Notes: a model not told the origin generated them from the sequence alone. Shown: positions 46,555 to 58,888, numbered from the stretch's first letter. The stretch is DNA of 64,000 nt from Agrocybe praecox (GCA_964017145.1 OZ024846.1:1860001-1924000); one strand, 5' to 3'. Translations and numbers: made by a program.

Positions 46555-47526
46555 CTATTTAGTAAAGCTGTATGACCCCATGACCTAGTCTGATCGATCA
46601 AAGACCTGCCCGTAAGTGACACAAAATTGTATATAAGATCTCGAGGTGGCATAAATGATTCTTTGGTTGTAATCCCCGCCATCTCCGTGTATGTGTTCGT
46701 CCACCCTTGTCCATCCGATACCTCTGACAGTTGTTTCTTTAGTGAAGATTGGTGTATCCGTTTGTGTGAAGTTGTGTCGGCTTCGGTCTATTGTGTTACT
46801 GGAGATATGTTTAGGATCATTTAGGTCAGTCGAGACTGTCTTGTTGTCTGTGGGAATTTCTTCTCACTGCCTTTGATACACAGGGAAGTTCCTCCGGCGT
46901 TGCGATTTTCATGGCTCTCGGTCTTTTGCCATAGCGAGTTCGCTATTGGTTAGGAGATGCGCCGTTGTTGGCTGCATCTCATCATCGTGAGTAACAATGT
47001 GGGTCATCAGACGTATATAAGGGCTGACACTCTCGCTATCAGAGTCATTCGGTGTTGTATCTTGCATTGGTCGTATGAAGCACTGCTCGATTATGCCCTC
47101 ACTTCGATAGCCGGTTTTGAAGAAAGGACGCAAAGCTGTATGGACGGCAAGGAATGTCCGTGCCATGACATGTTGTTGGTCACTTGTCTTGTTTCGCGGT
47201 ATCGTTGATCGGTCACGAAGAAAGGACGCAAAGCATTGGCGGTACGGAATACCGCACTGCTGTTGGTCACTTGTCTTGTTTCGCGAAATTGAGGGATATG
47301 GGAGAGTGGCTTTGATTGGGCCTATTCAGCATATAATGAAGGAGACTGCTATTACAAAATTAATTAACCCAGGTCATTTCGTCTCCGTGTACTAGGTCAA
47401 TTCACGTACATGTTTGTCGAGTATAATAAAAATTTACTTAGCCAGAGACACATTCTGTATGATTGAGTAAGGACATTAGACATCAGGAAGATAGTTGTGA
47501 CACTGCATCTCTCACTCTTACAATAC
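46555..47526. other. Intergenic with an imperfect tandem duplication
   Basis: Between the PfkB kinase and the DUF155 gene. No coding signal I trust. It contains the duplicated segment listed at 47119-47286. Confidence 0.5.
47119..47286. repeat. Imperfect tandem repeat, unit about 90-98 bases
   Basis: GAAGAAAGGACGCAAAGC occurs at 47119 and again at 47217 (offset 98). TGTTGGTCACTTGTCTTGTT occurs at 47174 and 47261 (offset 87). The two words keep their order, so a unit of roughly 90 bases was duplicated head to tail and has since gained or lost about 11 bases. The second copy also holds a short inverted repeat, CGGTACGGAATACCG. Confidence 0.85.
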
Positions 47527-48941
47527 ATGGCTTCACTCGTATGGCATCGTGCTACTGTTGCTTCAATCCGACCAACCCTGTTCTCCGTAGCTCGTTGTCA
47601 ATTCGCGACGGATACCGCCAGGACACCTCCCAATTCACTTTCTGAGAACCCGCTTTCCGATGCTAAGGCAAAACCAAAGTCCACCACACCACTTCGACGC
47701 GCAGCTTCCGCCTCTCTTCCTATACGTTCCAATCCTACCCCAACCAGAAGTGTCATACAACCCATCTTTACACTCTCTACGGCCGAACGATACATACTTT
47801 CTCGTCTGCGCACTCATCCAAACTTGCCTGCGCGCTCTCAAGCTCTTCACGAGTCTTGGTGGATACCCAAGTGGAAAGGAGAGGACGGAAAGGACGGAGA
47901 AGTCTTTGTCTTTTCCAATGGGAACATTGTCTGCTGGGGTCTGGGTGAAACCGATGCAAAACAGTTTGTCACTCAAGTTGTCGACCGCGCGCGTGGCATC
48001 GAAGTTTCCCCACTAAAGGAGCCCGAGACGGAGGAACTGGAATTCGTCGTCGATCCTACCGAGTAAGTTTTATTCGCTGTAATTGTTTTGAAATAAACTG
48101 ACATCTCTGAAGAAAGACGCGATTACAAGGAGACTTGATCATACTCGGTCAGACCGAATCTTTAAATGAACCAGACTTGCTGCCAAAGTCCCTTCCGCCG
48201 ATGGCATTCCCAGAGGAAACTCTGCTCGCTCGATACGCTTTCTCGCAGGCGCTTTCGCGGTCCACGGCCTTGTCTGCACTGGAAGTTTCCTTGGACAACT
48301 ATCTGACTTCCATGGCTCTCTTACCACATACGTTGGCTGAAACGGGCAAACCTGGCATGGGACGAACTCAACTGATCAAAAAACTGGGAGAGCTGATGAA
48401 GTTCAGGCAACTTTTGAACCTCAATCGCGAGAATTTTAGTGAAGTTCCGGATTTTTATTGGTCGGAGCCTGAGCTCGAAGGTTCGCTACATGCATACCTT
48501 GTCTGCATCATGATGACCTCAATCCAATTTTTGTTTTTTTTGTTTTTTGGTTAGGATACTTCAAGTCCCTCAGTAATGCTTTGGAAGTAAAAGCACGAAC
48601 AGCTTCGTTCAATGACAAAATTACATATGCGGCTGAGGCACAGTCTATGCTCAGGCAGTTATTGACGGAGGTAAATTAGAGTTATAGAATCTATGAATAT
48701 GCTTGACTAATGGCCGTTCTTACCTAGTCTTCTACTCACTCGATGGAACTTATCATTATTGCCCTCATTGCCGTGGAAGTCATCATTGTGAGTTTATACT
48801 GTTCTACCCCTCGAAGCCCATGATTATCCGACTCATACGTCTGTATTGTAGGCACTCATCCGAGACGGACCTGAGCTGTGGGACATGGCTTTCGGTACTG
48901 AAACTCACGTCGAGGAGAAACTCAAGCCTGCTTCGCATTAA
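47527..48941 (+). CDS. Mitochondrial DUF155 protein (RMND1 / Mrx10-like)
   Basis: Member of the RMD1/DUF155 family, whose mitochondrial members support mitochondrial translation. Exons 47527-48062, 48113-48480, 48555-48670, 48728-48787, 48852-48941; 389 residues. The N-terminus is a basic presequence (MASLVWHRATVASIRPTLFS). Core motifs: WWIPKWKGEDGKDGEVFVFS followed by NGNIVCWGLG, LLARYAFSQALSRSTALSAL, LGELMKFRQLLNLNRENFSE, FYWSEPELEGYFKSLSNALE. The C-terminal membrane helix is MELIIIALIAVEVIIALI, as in RMND1. Mitochondrial siting is inferred from the presequence. Confidence 0.88.
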
Positions 48942-49293
48942 AGGAAACCTGGACTCATACTCAAATATTATCGCTCATTCTATATCTCCACTCGAGCTAT
49001 ATGCTATCCATTCATTTATCTGTACCATCTGCGGTTTGTCATAATAGAGTATAGACTAATTCTAGAGATTTATATTTGATAAATCACGAACGACTTGACA
49101 TTTTAGAGAGGGTACGTGAGTAAATCAAAAGTTCGATGCCAACTCTAACGTCCAGTGAGATCGAGCGTGGTGTAGTTTGCCTGTATCTAGAACTTACGAA
49201 TGCGCGAAGAAACTCGTACAGGGGGTGGATATCATTAACAGCATAGCCATTGGCCTATATATACAAAAAGAAAGAAAAGATGAAAGCAATGAA
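48942..49293. other. Convergent intergenic, DUF155 gene / Met-Gly-rich gene
   Basis: Contains both 3' ends. Nothing else seen. Confidence 0.5.
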
Positions 49294-50702
49294 CTAATTC
49301 ATGAATGCGTCTTCTGACATGCCTCTCATGCCCCGGGGAGACATGTTCATGCCCATGCCCATGCCACCGCCCATTGGATTAACATGGTCCATTCCTACAG
49401 AGCCCATACCACCCATGCCACCACCCATGTTGCCCATGTTGCCCATACCACCCATGTTTCCACTCATAGCACCCATGTTCATACCGCCTCCACCCATCCC
49501 TCCCATGCCACCAATTCCTACCATCGCAGAGCCCATGTTGCCGACCATACCAGCACCACCCATACCACCTCCGCCCATCCCAGCGCCACCCATCCCAGCG
49601 CCGCCTATACCTCCCATACCTGAACCTATACTGCCTCCCATACCGCCCATACCACCACCCATACCACCCATGCCGCCTGGCATGTTGCTTGGCATCCCTG
49701 CGGCCATTCCTCCGCCTCCCATACCTCCCATACTACCCATTGGTCGCATGCCCCCCATACCCCCTCCCATAGGGGGACCCATGTTCATGCCACTTCCCAT
49801 GCGCATAGGTGTACTAGGATCGCCACCCATAAACTGCCCAGCGGCAGCGTTGAAGGGAGGACCCCCTGATGATCCACCCCCAGAATAAGATCCTGGTGGT
49901 GGGCCTCGCATTCCCATTGGACCAGAAGATCCAGGATAGGGAAAGCCGCCTCCTGGAGGATTGCCAGGATGCCTGAGGGGCGACGAATCTCTCCCCATGT
50001 GTGCCATAGCGAAATCGCGGTCTCCTCCTCTCATAGGGGTATGGTGACGGGAAGGCATAGAAGGCTGCTGGAGCGGGAATCCTGGCTGGTGGGGGTGTTG
50101 GGAATGTTGTGGATGGGACGGCTGGTGGTGTTGTGGAGGAGGGGGTTGATGATGGTGTTGCTGGTGTTGCTGCTGGTGCTGCTGTTGTTGATGATGTTGT
50201 GGTTGTTGCTGCTGCCGTTGCTGCTGCTGAGCCGACTCGGAATTGGGCTTGTCTTCGTCAGCTGTCAGCTTCTTTACCACCTCTAAGAGAGGTGTCGAGT
50301 CGTAATACAGATCAGAGTATTTGTCGACTAAGAATCTATGTAGGAGAAATGGTCAACTCAACAGACAAAAAAAGACGGCAAGTATGGTATACGCACTGTT
50401 GTGTGCCCACATCCCATTGTGGGCCTCTCTCTGCTCTGGCAGTCATAAGCAGAGAGTTCCAGTCAGAGGCACTTTCCTATCATCCGCAAGCGAAGAGATT
50501 AGTTATGGAAAGCACTTAGGTGGGTGGATCGAAGACGTACAATAGCCTGCGCGAGTTTAGCACTGGGTTGGCTAGTGTCTGTCAGGATCCCTTGTTTTCT
50601 AGCTTGCCTGTGCACCTCCGTGATGGTTTTTGCATTGATTCTCTGAGCATGGTGCCGAGGAACCTTGATTTTGATACTTTTGGCTGGTTTGGCGGGAGCC
50701 AT
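49294..50702 (-). CDS. Met/Gly- and Gln/His-rich low-complexity protein
   Basis: Function unknown. Exons 50702-50541, 50476-50397, 50335-49294; 427 residues. The first 110 residues look folded: basic start ([19 protein letters not shown]), then [20 protein letters not shown], then [20 protein letters not shown]. Then a Gln/His tract of about 45 residues, a Pro/Gly stretch ([17 protein letters not shown]), and about 170 residues built from GGM, GNM and GAGM units. The N-terminal part resembles short interaction modules of transcriptional cofactors; the rest is typical of phase-separating or adaptor proteins. No family is assigned. Confidence 0.72.
49320..49830. repeat. Degenerate Gly-Gly-Met coding repeat
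   Basis: Long array of short units of the CCCAT(A/G)CC(A/G)CC type on the plus strand, coding GGM/MGG on the minus strand. It explains the long proline-rich open frame on the plus strand, which is only its mirror. Confidence 0.8.
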
Positions 50703-51019
50703 GAAATTCAAAGGCTTTGTTTAAGCAGGCGCGACCACGTGCGGCTGTAATCATCTCGTTCTCACGGTCCATGCAAGCTGAAGCTGAAGCTGCAATTGCG
50801 TCCCTTGTTCTCTCAGTATAGTCTCATCTTCCTCTCCGCCCTTCCCTCAGCCCAAGCGATACCCCTCTTCGGATAACTACTATACGCGTATCTCAATCAC
50901 CTTGAATGTTCCCGAGGAAAATATAATATCGTATATTTCTCCCTGTCCTGAATTTGAAGCGCACATCATTAGGCTGATCCGTGACAATGCAGTTAATTTA
51001 TTCGTGACATCTGAACCGA
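50703..51019. promoter_or_regulatory. Divergent intergenic region, Met-Gly gene / coiled-coil gene
   Basis: 317 bases between opposite starts, so promoters are likely shared. A GAAGCTGAAGCTGAAGCTG triplet repeat sits near 50777. No defined factor site. Confidence 0.5.
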
Positions 51020-53047
51020 ATGTCTCTGCGACGTGGTAACGCCATACCCTCCCTTGAGGCTTCAAACCAAGCCCAGATCGAAGATCTCGTACAGCGAAAC
51101 CGTACATTGGAACACACTAATAAGAAACTCCTGGAACAAGTGGCTCTGGAAAAATCGCGTGCAGCTGAGGCCGTCAGTAACATCCAGAAGCAATGGGAAG
51201 TCAATAAACAGAAATGGTCAGAAGCCGTCGGCGAGTTGGTAGCGTCACGACGCATTGTGGAGAAGCAACTAGAGGTCGAGCTGGAGAAAGAGAGGACTGT
51301 TGCGATAAAGGAAATGTCGGTGACAAGAGAAGAAAAACTGCAAAGGCTTCATAGGGACTTCAAGATCAAGCTTTTCCAAATACGAGAGGAAGAACTGGAA
51401 ACCAGGACCGAGGAGCTCGAGGAAGAAATTGCGACGTTACAAGAGGAACGTAATTCGCAGGTTAATGCAGAGAGACAGAAAGTCGATCACTTCACAACTT
51501 TGCTAAAGGAGACGAAGGTCGCACTGTCACGTATGACCAAAGAGAAGGAAGAGAAAGAGGTGAGTCTGTATCGAGCTAGGGTGCTATCTTTACGCTAACA
51601 TGAACAAGTCCAAATATAACAAGCTTCTCGCAACGCAGTCCAACCTGGAAGCTAAAAATGGTACACTGGACTCGAAGCTTCAAAGGGCTCAGCTACAGTT
51701 AGAGGGTCTTCAGACAAAGATAGCGGAATTCGAAACGAAAAACGACGAACTTCGGCGAAAGAATACTGATCTCACTCAACAACTTGAAAGATGGAAAGAT
51801 TTGGAAACCAAGGGAGGCGAAACGGCAGAAAAGGAGCACAAAAAGCGCCTCGACCTTGAAATTCAACTTCAAGAATTGCAAGAAGAGTTCGAGAAATACA
51901 AAGAGCAAATTGAGGCAGATCTAACAAAAGAGAAGAAGCGAACCACCAAGGCCAAAGAAAGCCAAGCTGAATGGGAGGTACGTGCAGTTGGTTAGCAAGA
52001 TTAACTCTTTCCGGTACTTATTTATTATTATTTCAAGACGGAAGCTAAGGTACAAGAACAAGAAGCAAAAGAAGCCACCAAACAGTCCACGAAATTACAG
52101 AAATTGTGCGATAAGCTGAAGGCAGAATTAGAAGTGGAAAGAGCTCGAGTGCGACCACCTTCACCAGAGGTTTTTGAACCAGATTTTTGTACTTTGATGG
52201 GAAGTGCTGATATCTTTGACTTAGAAGCTCAAACCGGCAAGGTCGCCATCCCCTCCTGAGGACGTCTCGGAAGTGGAAGATTCCAAACACCGTAAGAGAT
52301 CATCGAGCACGCGACAGGAATCCCCCGACGAGTCATCAACCAAGGCTGGGCCTTCTACCACTAAAAAGACTAAACAACCTAGTTTTAAGCAAGTTGCTCG
52401 CAAGTCCACAGGCGGACAGCCTCCCCCAAAGAAAAGGCCCATTAATGTCGATGATGATGATGATAATCCGGATGTTGTGACAATAGCCGATGAAGATAGT
52501 AGTTCAAAGCCAGGAAGGAAAAGACAGGGCAAAGAAAGAGAGGAAGAAGATCAACCTCAACCTGCTCAGAAAAAGGGGAAGCGTAAAGCTAAATCTGTTG
52601 ATACTGATGGAGAAGACATTCAAATCATCGACAAACCGAAGGCAACTAAGAAAGGATCCAAAGCGCCTAGCGAAATACGAGAATCTGTCCCCAGCAAGAC
52701 GAAAACGAAACCAGGAAAACGCGCAGCAAGTAAACAGCCATCAGCTGTTCGTGAATCTGTTGAACCTCAAGCTACGAATCAACCGCAGAAAAAGAAACGG
52801 AAGATTGTTGCTCCTGTGGGTCCCATGGCGTTCCAATCGTTAACCATGGTAAGCGTTATGTTGCATTGTAGCTAACGACAAATATTCACTCTCTGCTCTT
52901 TACAAGTTCGATGATCAAATCAGTAGCCTGAATATACCTTCTACACTCTCTCCAGTTCGTCAAGATGAGGCTGTACCTCAACGTTCCACAGCTGCTAGCG
53001 TTGTTGGAAGTATTGTCGGTTATATGAAATTGCCATCCCGAAAATAA
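51020..53047 (+). CDS. Coiled-coil protein with basic nuclear-type tail, function unknown
   Basis: Exons 51020-51559, 51609-51977, 52038-52169, 52225-52848, 52907-53047; 601 residues. Residues about 15-345 are almost continuous heptad repeats rich in Glu, Lys, Leu and Gln (LVQRNRTLEHTNKKLLEQVA, LEEEIATLQEERNSQV, LEIQLQELQEEFEKYKEQIE), a long parallel coiled coil. From about 350 it turns Ser/Pro/Lys-rich, with several nuclear-signal-like patches (KHRKRSSS, PPPKKRPI, QKKGKRKAKS, QKKKRKIV) and an acidic VDDDDDNPDVVTIADED. A conserved-looking end reads FDDQISSLNIPSTLSP and SVVGSIVGYMKLPSRK. It could be a kinetochore, spindle or shugoshin-like protein, but no diagnostic motif decides this. Confidence 0.75.
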
Positions 53048-53791
53048 TAGTTCTATACCATATAATTTTATTGTAATATACTTATGAATTTTAGGGACCT
53101 GCGTCTGGGACAGTTGCCAAAGGATTAGGATTTTCAAGGAAAGAATATAATAAAATAAATCAGTGCACGCTGTCGACTTAAACAAACTTGCTCGACTTCC
53201 TTTGACTTTCGATATAAGTTGGACTACTTATGACGGAATGTTGAACAATACGAGAACTTCTCAATATATATATATTGTTGCCGTTGATATACAGAATGAA
53301 AAAACGTAGGTTAAATAAGAATGTTGTTGCCTTCATCATGAAACTCCTTTCTACGTGAGAATAGCGTGATCAGAGCGATTAAAGAGGCTGTCTAGTCTGC
53401 CCACCAGCATACTACAGACGAGTGCAACATTCCGTGTCCCATTGTGAAGCAAAACGCCAACAGGGAACAAGGGGCCGCAGTGGTGGGAGATTTCTAAAGG
53501 ATCAATCAAAAATTTCAAGAACTATATAGCTTTCGGGGAACTCCGGCTGAGCTCAAATATTGAAATCACGCTACGCGTACGTGCAGTGACGTCACGCGAA
53601 GTGAACGGTCACGACCTTTTCATTGAAGCTGCCAGTTGGCAACGTCGGATCCGGACGCGTGTACGAATGTAAAAAATAAAATAACTATCCACGATGCAAC
53701 TATTTACATAAGGTCTTCACTAGAAGCGAACTAACACCCGGTCTCCTCCATACTCATTCTCCAACTTCACTGACGAGTCTTTCCCAAAATC
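53048..53791. other. Promoter region of the amylase gene
   Basis: No gene. Holds the palindrome listed at 53586-53595 and a TATATATATAT run near 53265. Confidence 0.5.
53586..53595. promoter_or_regulatory. CRE-like palindrome GTGACGTCAC
   Basis: Perfect 10-base palindrome containing TGACGTCA, the classic site for bZIP ATF/CREB factors, about 200 bases upstream of the amylase start. Function is inferred from the word and its position only. Confidence 0.4.
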
Positions 53792-56417
53792 ATGTTTTCC
53801 AAGTTGAAGTCCTTGCTCACAGGGGCATTTCGGTCTCCTGCGGCTCCCTTGACATACATGCGCCTAGGGCCACCAGACAGACTCAAAGATTCTAATCCTC
53901 TTATGGTAGATACCTTTATTTTATACCATGCACAGGACCTAACTAACACGCACGTTTCAGATACAATTCTTCACTTGGGATTGCTTGCATGAGACCCTTA
54001 GTTGGTGGAAACACTTCGAAGAAGAGATACCACACTTGGCAGAGCTAGGTGTTACACAAGTATGGCTTCCACCTCCAAATAAGGCTGCTGAACCAGTGCG
54101 TATCTATGTACATTCTCTAATCATGAATGTGTCCTCACTGGTTTTCAGAAAGGAAGGGGCTACGACGCATACGACCTGGTGTGCCAAGGCCCAGATTCTC
54201 TCTTTGACTCTCTGCTTATATATGTTTTAGTGGGACTTGGGTGAATTCGACCAAAAAGGTACCGTTGGAACTAGATGGGGTACACGAGAAGAACTATTAC
54301 ATGCCTGCAAAGTGGCTGAAGAACACGGAATCGACATCCTCATCGATGCTGTTCTAAATGTTAGCTTTATCTTGGCTCTTTCTACGTCACATGGGTACTA
54401 AAATTTTACAAATGTGTAGCACAAACTAGGAGCTGATCGTATTGAAGAATTTGAGGTTATTCCGTCTCGAGAAGAAAACAGACTCAAAGATGCAGGCCCG
54501 GCACGGACAATTCAAGTAGGAATGGGTGATGGGGCTAGTATCTAGTTCTCTTTACTGAATACCTTCCCTAGGGATGGACCGGGTTTGACTACCCTGGAAG
54601 GGGCGAAAAGGTGAGCTTTTACGGATAAACAAAAACCATAGTGACTAAGATTTCACTTCCCGCTTAGTACAGTAATCTTCGTTGGACACAGGAACATTTC
54701 ACGGGCGCGTATATTTTATGTCCTCCGTGGCCTTACGACTCATGTACAACTCTTAGGCGTCGACTGGGACCAAAAGACAAAAACAAGAGGCATTTATCGT
54801 ATTACTGGGCCTGGCCATAAAGGATGGTCACGAAATGTCGACACTGAACTTGGAAACTACGATTTTCTGCTCGGAATTGATGTATTTATCATCCACCGAC
54901 CCTTTCAAATGGAACCTGACTCTGTTTTTAGATAGATCATCGTCATCCAGCCGTGACTGAAGACCTTATCAACTGGGGAAAGTGGATATTAGAAGTGCGT
55001 TGTGCCACAGAAAATGCTTAAATTTGCGCTTACTTCAAATACTCAGACTGCTGGTGCATCTGGATTCCGACTGGACGCTATCAAACATATTGACCGGAAA
55101 TTCATGCTCCATTGGGTGAGAATTTTCGGGGATTCAGTGCTATGTTTATCTGACGATGTGTTTAATAGATCAAGGAAGCGCGGCGCCTATCCGGTTTGAA
55201 GGACATGTTCGTCGTCTGTGAGTAAAAGAAACGCTGTTGGATCACTTTGATGACGTTTGCTTCTCACCAGCTGAATATTGGTCGGGGAAGTAAGATATTC
55301 AATACTATCTGTGCTGCGCAATGTCCAACGTAACATCTTACTAGCTTACAGCTGCTCATGCCTTATATTCGGGCTTTCAAAGGCGAAGTAAGGAAGTCCC
55401 ACATGCAATGTTTACTAGTTCTCTAACGTTTTCGCAGACTACATTCTTTGATGTGCCTTTACACATGAATTTCCACCAGGCAAGTCGAGAACGAACACGG
55501 TACGATCTGAGAAAAATTCTGCACAATACGGTGGTCCAAGTAAGGCCGAACGATGCTGTGACATTTGTTGACAATCATGAGTAAGTGGCCTTCGCTTCCG
55601 AACGTAGATGGGAAGCTCATGGGGACTGCCCAATTTTAGCACTGTGAATTTTTATTTACTAAAACACTGATCCTGTCAACTGACGTGAGGTCATCTCTTA
55701 GGTTGAAGGTCAGAGTTTGGAAAGTTGGGTATGTTTCTCAGTCTTCGGAATTATTTCTCCACAATTTTATAAACACCTGTTTTCTAGGTGGGAACCAACT
55801 TCAAGATACAGGCATATTCGCTAATATTACTCCGAGGTTACGGCTACCCGTAAGTAGAATGTCGTTTCCGTTGTGATGTTTATTTCCCCATATTGATTTG
55901 CTTTCTTTCCCCGCATTGGCAGATGCCTCTTTTATGGGGATTTGTACCCGAACAAAGAGGGCTACGATGAAAATGTTTCCAGGAACATTTGCTTACTGAT
56001 CCAAGCGCGGAAAAAGTTCGCTTACGGCGCCACAGATGATTATCTAGCTGGAAAGAACTGTATCGGATTCGTTCGCAAAGGCGATGCCACGCATCCAGGC
56101 TGTGCGGTCATTCTCAGCAATAAGGAGGACGGGTAATTTCATTCTCCTGAAAAGTGGCGAGTTCAATGCTAACGATCTCGGCCACAGAGAAGACTCTTTC
56201 ACTCATGAAATTCGTATGAATGTCGGAACCGTATGTGTCATTTCCTATCCTCTCCTTTGCAAATTTAATCTTTTCTCATCAGCGCTATGCTGGCAAGGTT
56301 TTCAAAAGTCATATGACACAGCATGGTCGTGTTGATATTGACGCCCGTGGTTGGGGTGCATTCTCTTGTTTTGCCAATAACGTACAAGTCTGGACGCCGC
56401 TTGAAGATGACGGTTGA
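53792..56417 (+). CDS. Intracellular alpha-amylase, GH13 (bacterial-type), with 4-base exon
   Basis: Hydrolyses alpha-1,4-glucan. Exons 53792-53905, 53961-54095, 54149-54178, 54231-54359, 54420-54515, 54572-54610, 54668-54704, 54757-54881, 54932-54994, 55047-55115, 55169-55217, 55271-55289, 55345-55387, 55438-55580, 55640-55643, 55702-55728, 55788-55849, 55923-56132, 56188-56230, 56283-56417; 523 residues. GH13 regions: DAVLNH (about 131), GFRLDAIKH (nucleophile Asp about 265), VVSEYW (acid/base Glu about 297), FVDNHDTVEGQSLESW (about 361-376). No signal peptide, so cytosolic; the layout matches liquefying bacterial-type amylases (GH13_5-like) found in fungi, some tied to alpha-glucan synthesis. 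The HD of the last region needs the 4-base exon CACT. Intron 7 is GC-AG. Confidence 0.92.
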
Positions 56418-56609
56418 GGGAAACACTTTAATATTATCAATCAGACTATACTACGAGGTAATAGAAACGACATTTATGTGCATGTTACTGCAAACTTCGA
56501 GATATAATTTTTGATCCAGCTACAAATGGTCGTGGGTATACACCTAAACTATATTTTCAATACAAATAAGTATACAACTATAGGTACAACTGTCTGAATC
56601 AATGCACAA

Positions 56610-58888
56610 TTAGTAAGCTCGGTTGTAGTGGTAGTCTGAGCTCGTTGCTGTTGTGTCTGATTCTCTGTATCGATTTTTCATCTCATAATATTCCATACTT
56701 TTTTCTTGATATGGCGATGCAGGTTGTTCCTCTGGCTCGGGAAGGACCACGCCTCGGCTGAGACGTACAGCGATGTCGGCAGCGTCCCCTCCCATCGCTA
56801 CAAGATCTGCGGGTTGCTCTTCACCATCGAACGAAGCGGCAGTCTCTTCGAGGGTCCGTCCTGGGATATATTTCATTCAGATTTAGGATCGCCTCGCCTG
56901 TATCAACAAACTCACCTTTCGTCTCTACGATGAAAATGACTACGAAAACAAGCTCAAAAATGAGCCAACCACAGTAAACAATATAATACCACCATCGAAT
57001 TGCTTCCAGCGCCCACGGATTCACAAACTGATTAAAAGCCACAGTGACCATTAAGCTCAAGTTCTACTCAATGCTAGTGGGTAAGCGATTGGGTACTGAT
57101 GAGCCAAAGATAACTTACCATGACTGCAAAACCTTTCGCTCGTACACGGTATGGTAGTATCTCCAAGGTGTATGCAACCAGTATTGGAGTATACGCAAGA
57201 TCATAGAAGAAATAAAAGGCGAAAATGAGCGGAATTGTCGCTTTGGCAGCAACAGTTATGTGTAAGCTATTGTATAAGGCGGTTGTAATCGTCCAGCCGC
57301 AGAATGCTATGATAGTTTAGCAACTTAATACACCGGAGCAAAAGGACTCACTCACCGATAAGCATTCCAGAATTTGAGATGATAAAGAGAGGGCGGCGCC
57401 CAGCAACATCAACGAGCATAGCGGCGCAGAATGCAATGACAAGATTGAATATCTGCATAATAAACATTGTTAGCGTTTGCCGGAGTCGATTTAACTTGAG
57501 AAAACACCTGAAGACAGCCATTAATTATCGCCTTGGTTTTTGTATCTGTCACCCCCACACCCTCCAGGACAATGTTGATATAATACGACACAAGACCGTT
57601 ACCGCTGTATATGACATTAGTTGGTTTCAACTACAGAAGGGAACGATGATAAAAATTTACCTCCACTGTGAGAAAACTGCAATGGCCATGATAATCCTCA
57701 TGCGCTTCCTATTTCCTGGCGTGGAGAATAGAGATAGATAAGAAGTACTCCTACTTATTTCTTCTTCCAGACGGAGAGCGTGGCGAATTTGAGCCATCTC
57801 GAACGTCACCAGGGGGTCGCGCTCGTCGCTTCCTCGAGCATGATACTTCACGAGTACAGAGGCTGCTTTTGATTCCCTCCCCTTCGAAACGAGCCAACGT
57901 GGTGACTCTGGAACAAACCAGACACATGCAATTTGTACCAAAGGGCATATTGCCTGTACAAGTGTCGGTACGCGCCAGGACCACTGATTCTCACCAGCAT
58001 GTTGGAAAGCACCAAAGCAAACCTTTTCATATACAGTCAGAGAATTGCAAATTCAAACGAATTGACGACGCACCCATGCAGAGATTATACTGCCGAAGTA
58101 CCAACATGAGTTGAACATAGATGTTATACTACCTCTCTAAAATGCTCCGTGTTATCGATAAATACCTGCCGCGCTAAAGACAACGCTGATAACTCACCTG
58201 TGTTGGATAAGCCAATTCAATCAGGAGAAGTGGCGACGCGTTTTGACAAAAGGAAAGGCCGAGTCCGACTGGCAAGAAATCAACATGAATCATATTTGTA
58301 TCTGAATTAGTATACCCACTCGTGAATCGGGCACCAATGAGCATGGGGACATTCCAAGCAGAAGCTTGGACAGCGACACCAACTAACATCACTAGACTGC
58401 CAATAAACAAGGCTGCTCGTCGTCCAAGACCATCAGATAGGTATGGAGTGAATGGGAGACCTGTCAAGTTTCCCAAGAACTGCGCAGAGTTGATTACACC
58501 TAATTCACCCTCTTAAGACTGGAGGAAGGCCTATCATACAAGAAGTATTTACCTAGTATTTTTCCTTTCGGATCGCCAAAGTATTCTTGCCACTGAGGCA
58601 ATATTTGAAGACCTGATGGAGTGTAAGGTAAGCCATCGATTTAAAACTAACATTGATTTCCAATTGATTTCACGTACCGTTGACGAGAGAAGAATCCAAT
58701 CCATTCGCAACTGATGTTAGAATAGGGATAATCAAACAAAGGTTCAACAGGAGAATGCCTAGAAACGAGAATTGATTATTTTCGCAGACGCTGAGAGTGT
58801 TTTACGACGCGCCTCGATTCTTCCACCAAGCACTTTGATGGATAAAGTCGACAACTGAATACCCATCATGATTTCCGTTTGGCGCCAT
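56610..58888 (-). CDS. MFS sugar transporter A (lactose-permease-like)
   Basis: Sugar porter. Twelve exons: 58888-58813, 58758-58678, 58612-58553, 58499-58320, 58268-58198, 58136-58074, 58022-57661, 57604-57508, 57452-57356, 57306-57119, 57063-56916, 56860-56610; 557 residues. Landmarks: SVANGLDSSLVNGLQILPQW, DGLGRRAALFIGSLVM, FVPESPRWLVSKGRESKAAS, SGNGLVSYYINIVLEGVGVT, VDVAGRRPLF, LPYRVRAKGFAVM, FIVETKGRTLEET. It groups with fungal lactose/disaccharide permease-like porters, which begin MAPNGNHDGYS-style and lack the GINxxxYYxP of hexose carriers. Intron 1 is GC-AG (GCGCGT), where paralog B has GT. It converges with the amylase, 192 bases apart. The substrate is not shown. Confidence 0.9.

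Noticed and set aside
49301..49888. 195-codon proline/methionine-rich frame on the plus strand
   Set aside because: Exact mirror of the GGM repeat on the minus strand, which belongs to a gene with proper start, introns and stop.
55581..55701. Amylase as a broken gene lacking the region IV Asp
   Set aside because: The CACT microexon restores HD and frame with two ordinary introns.
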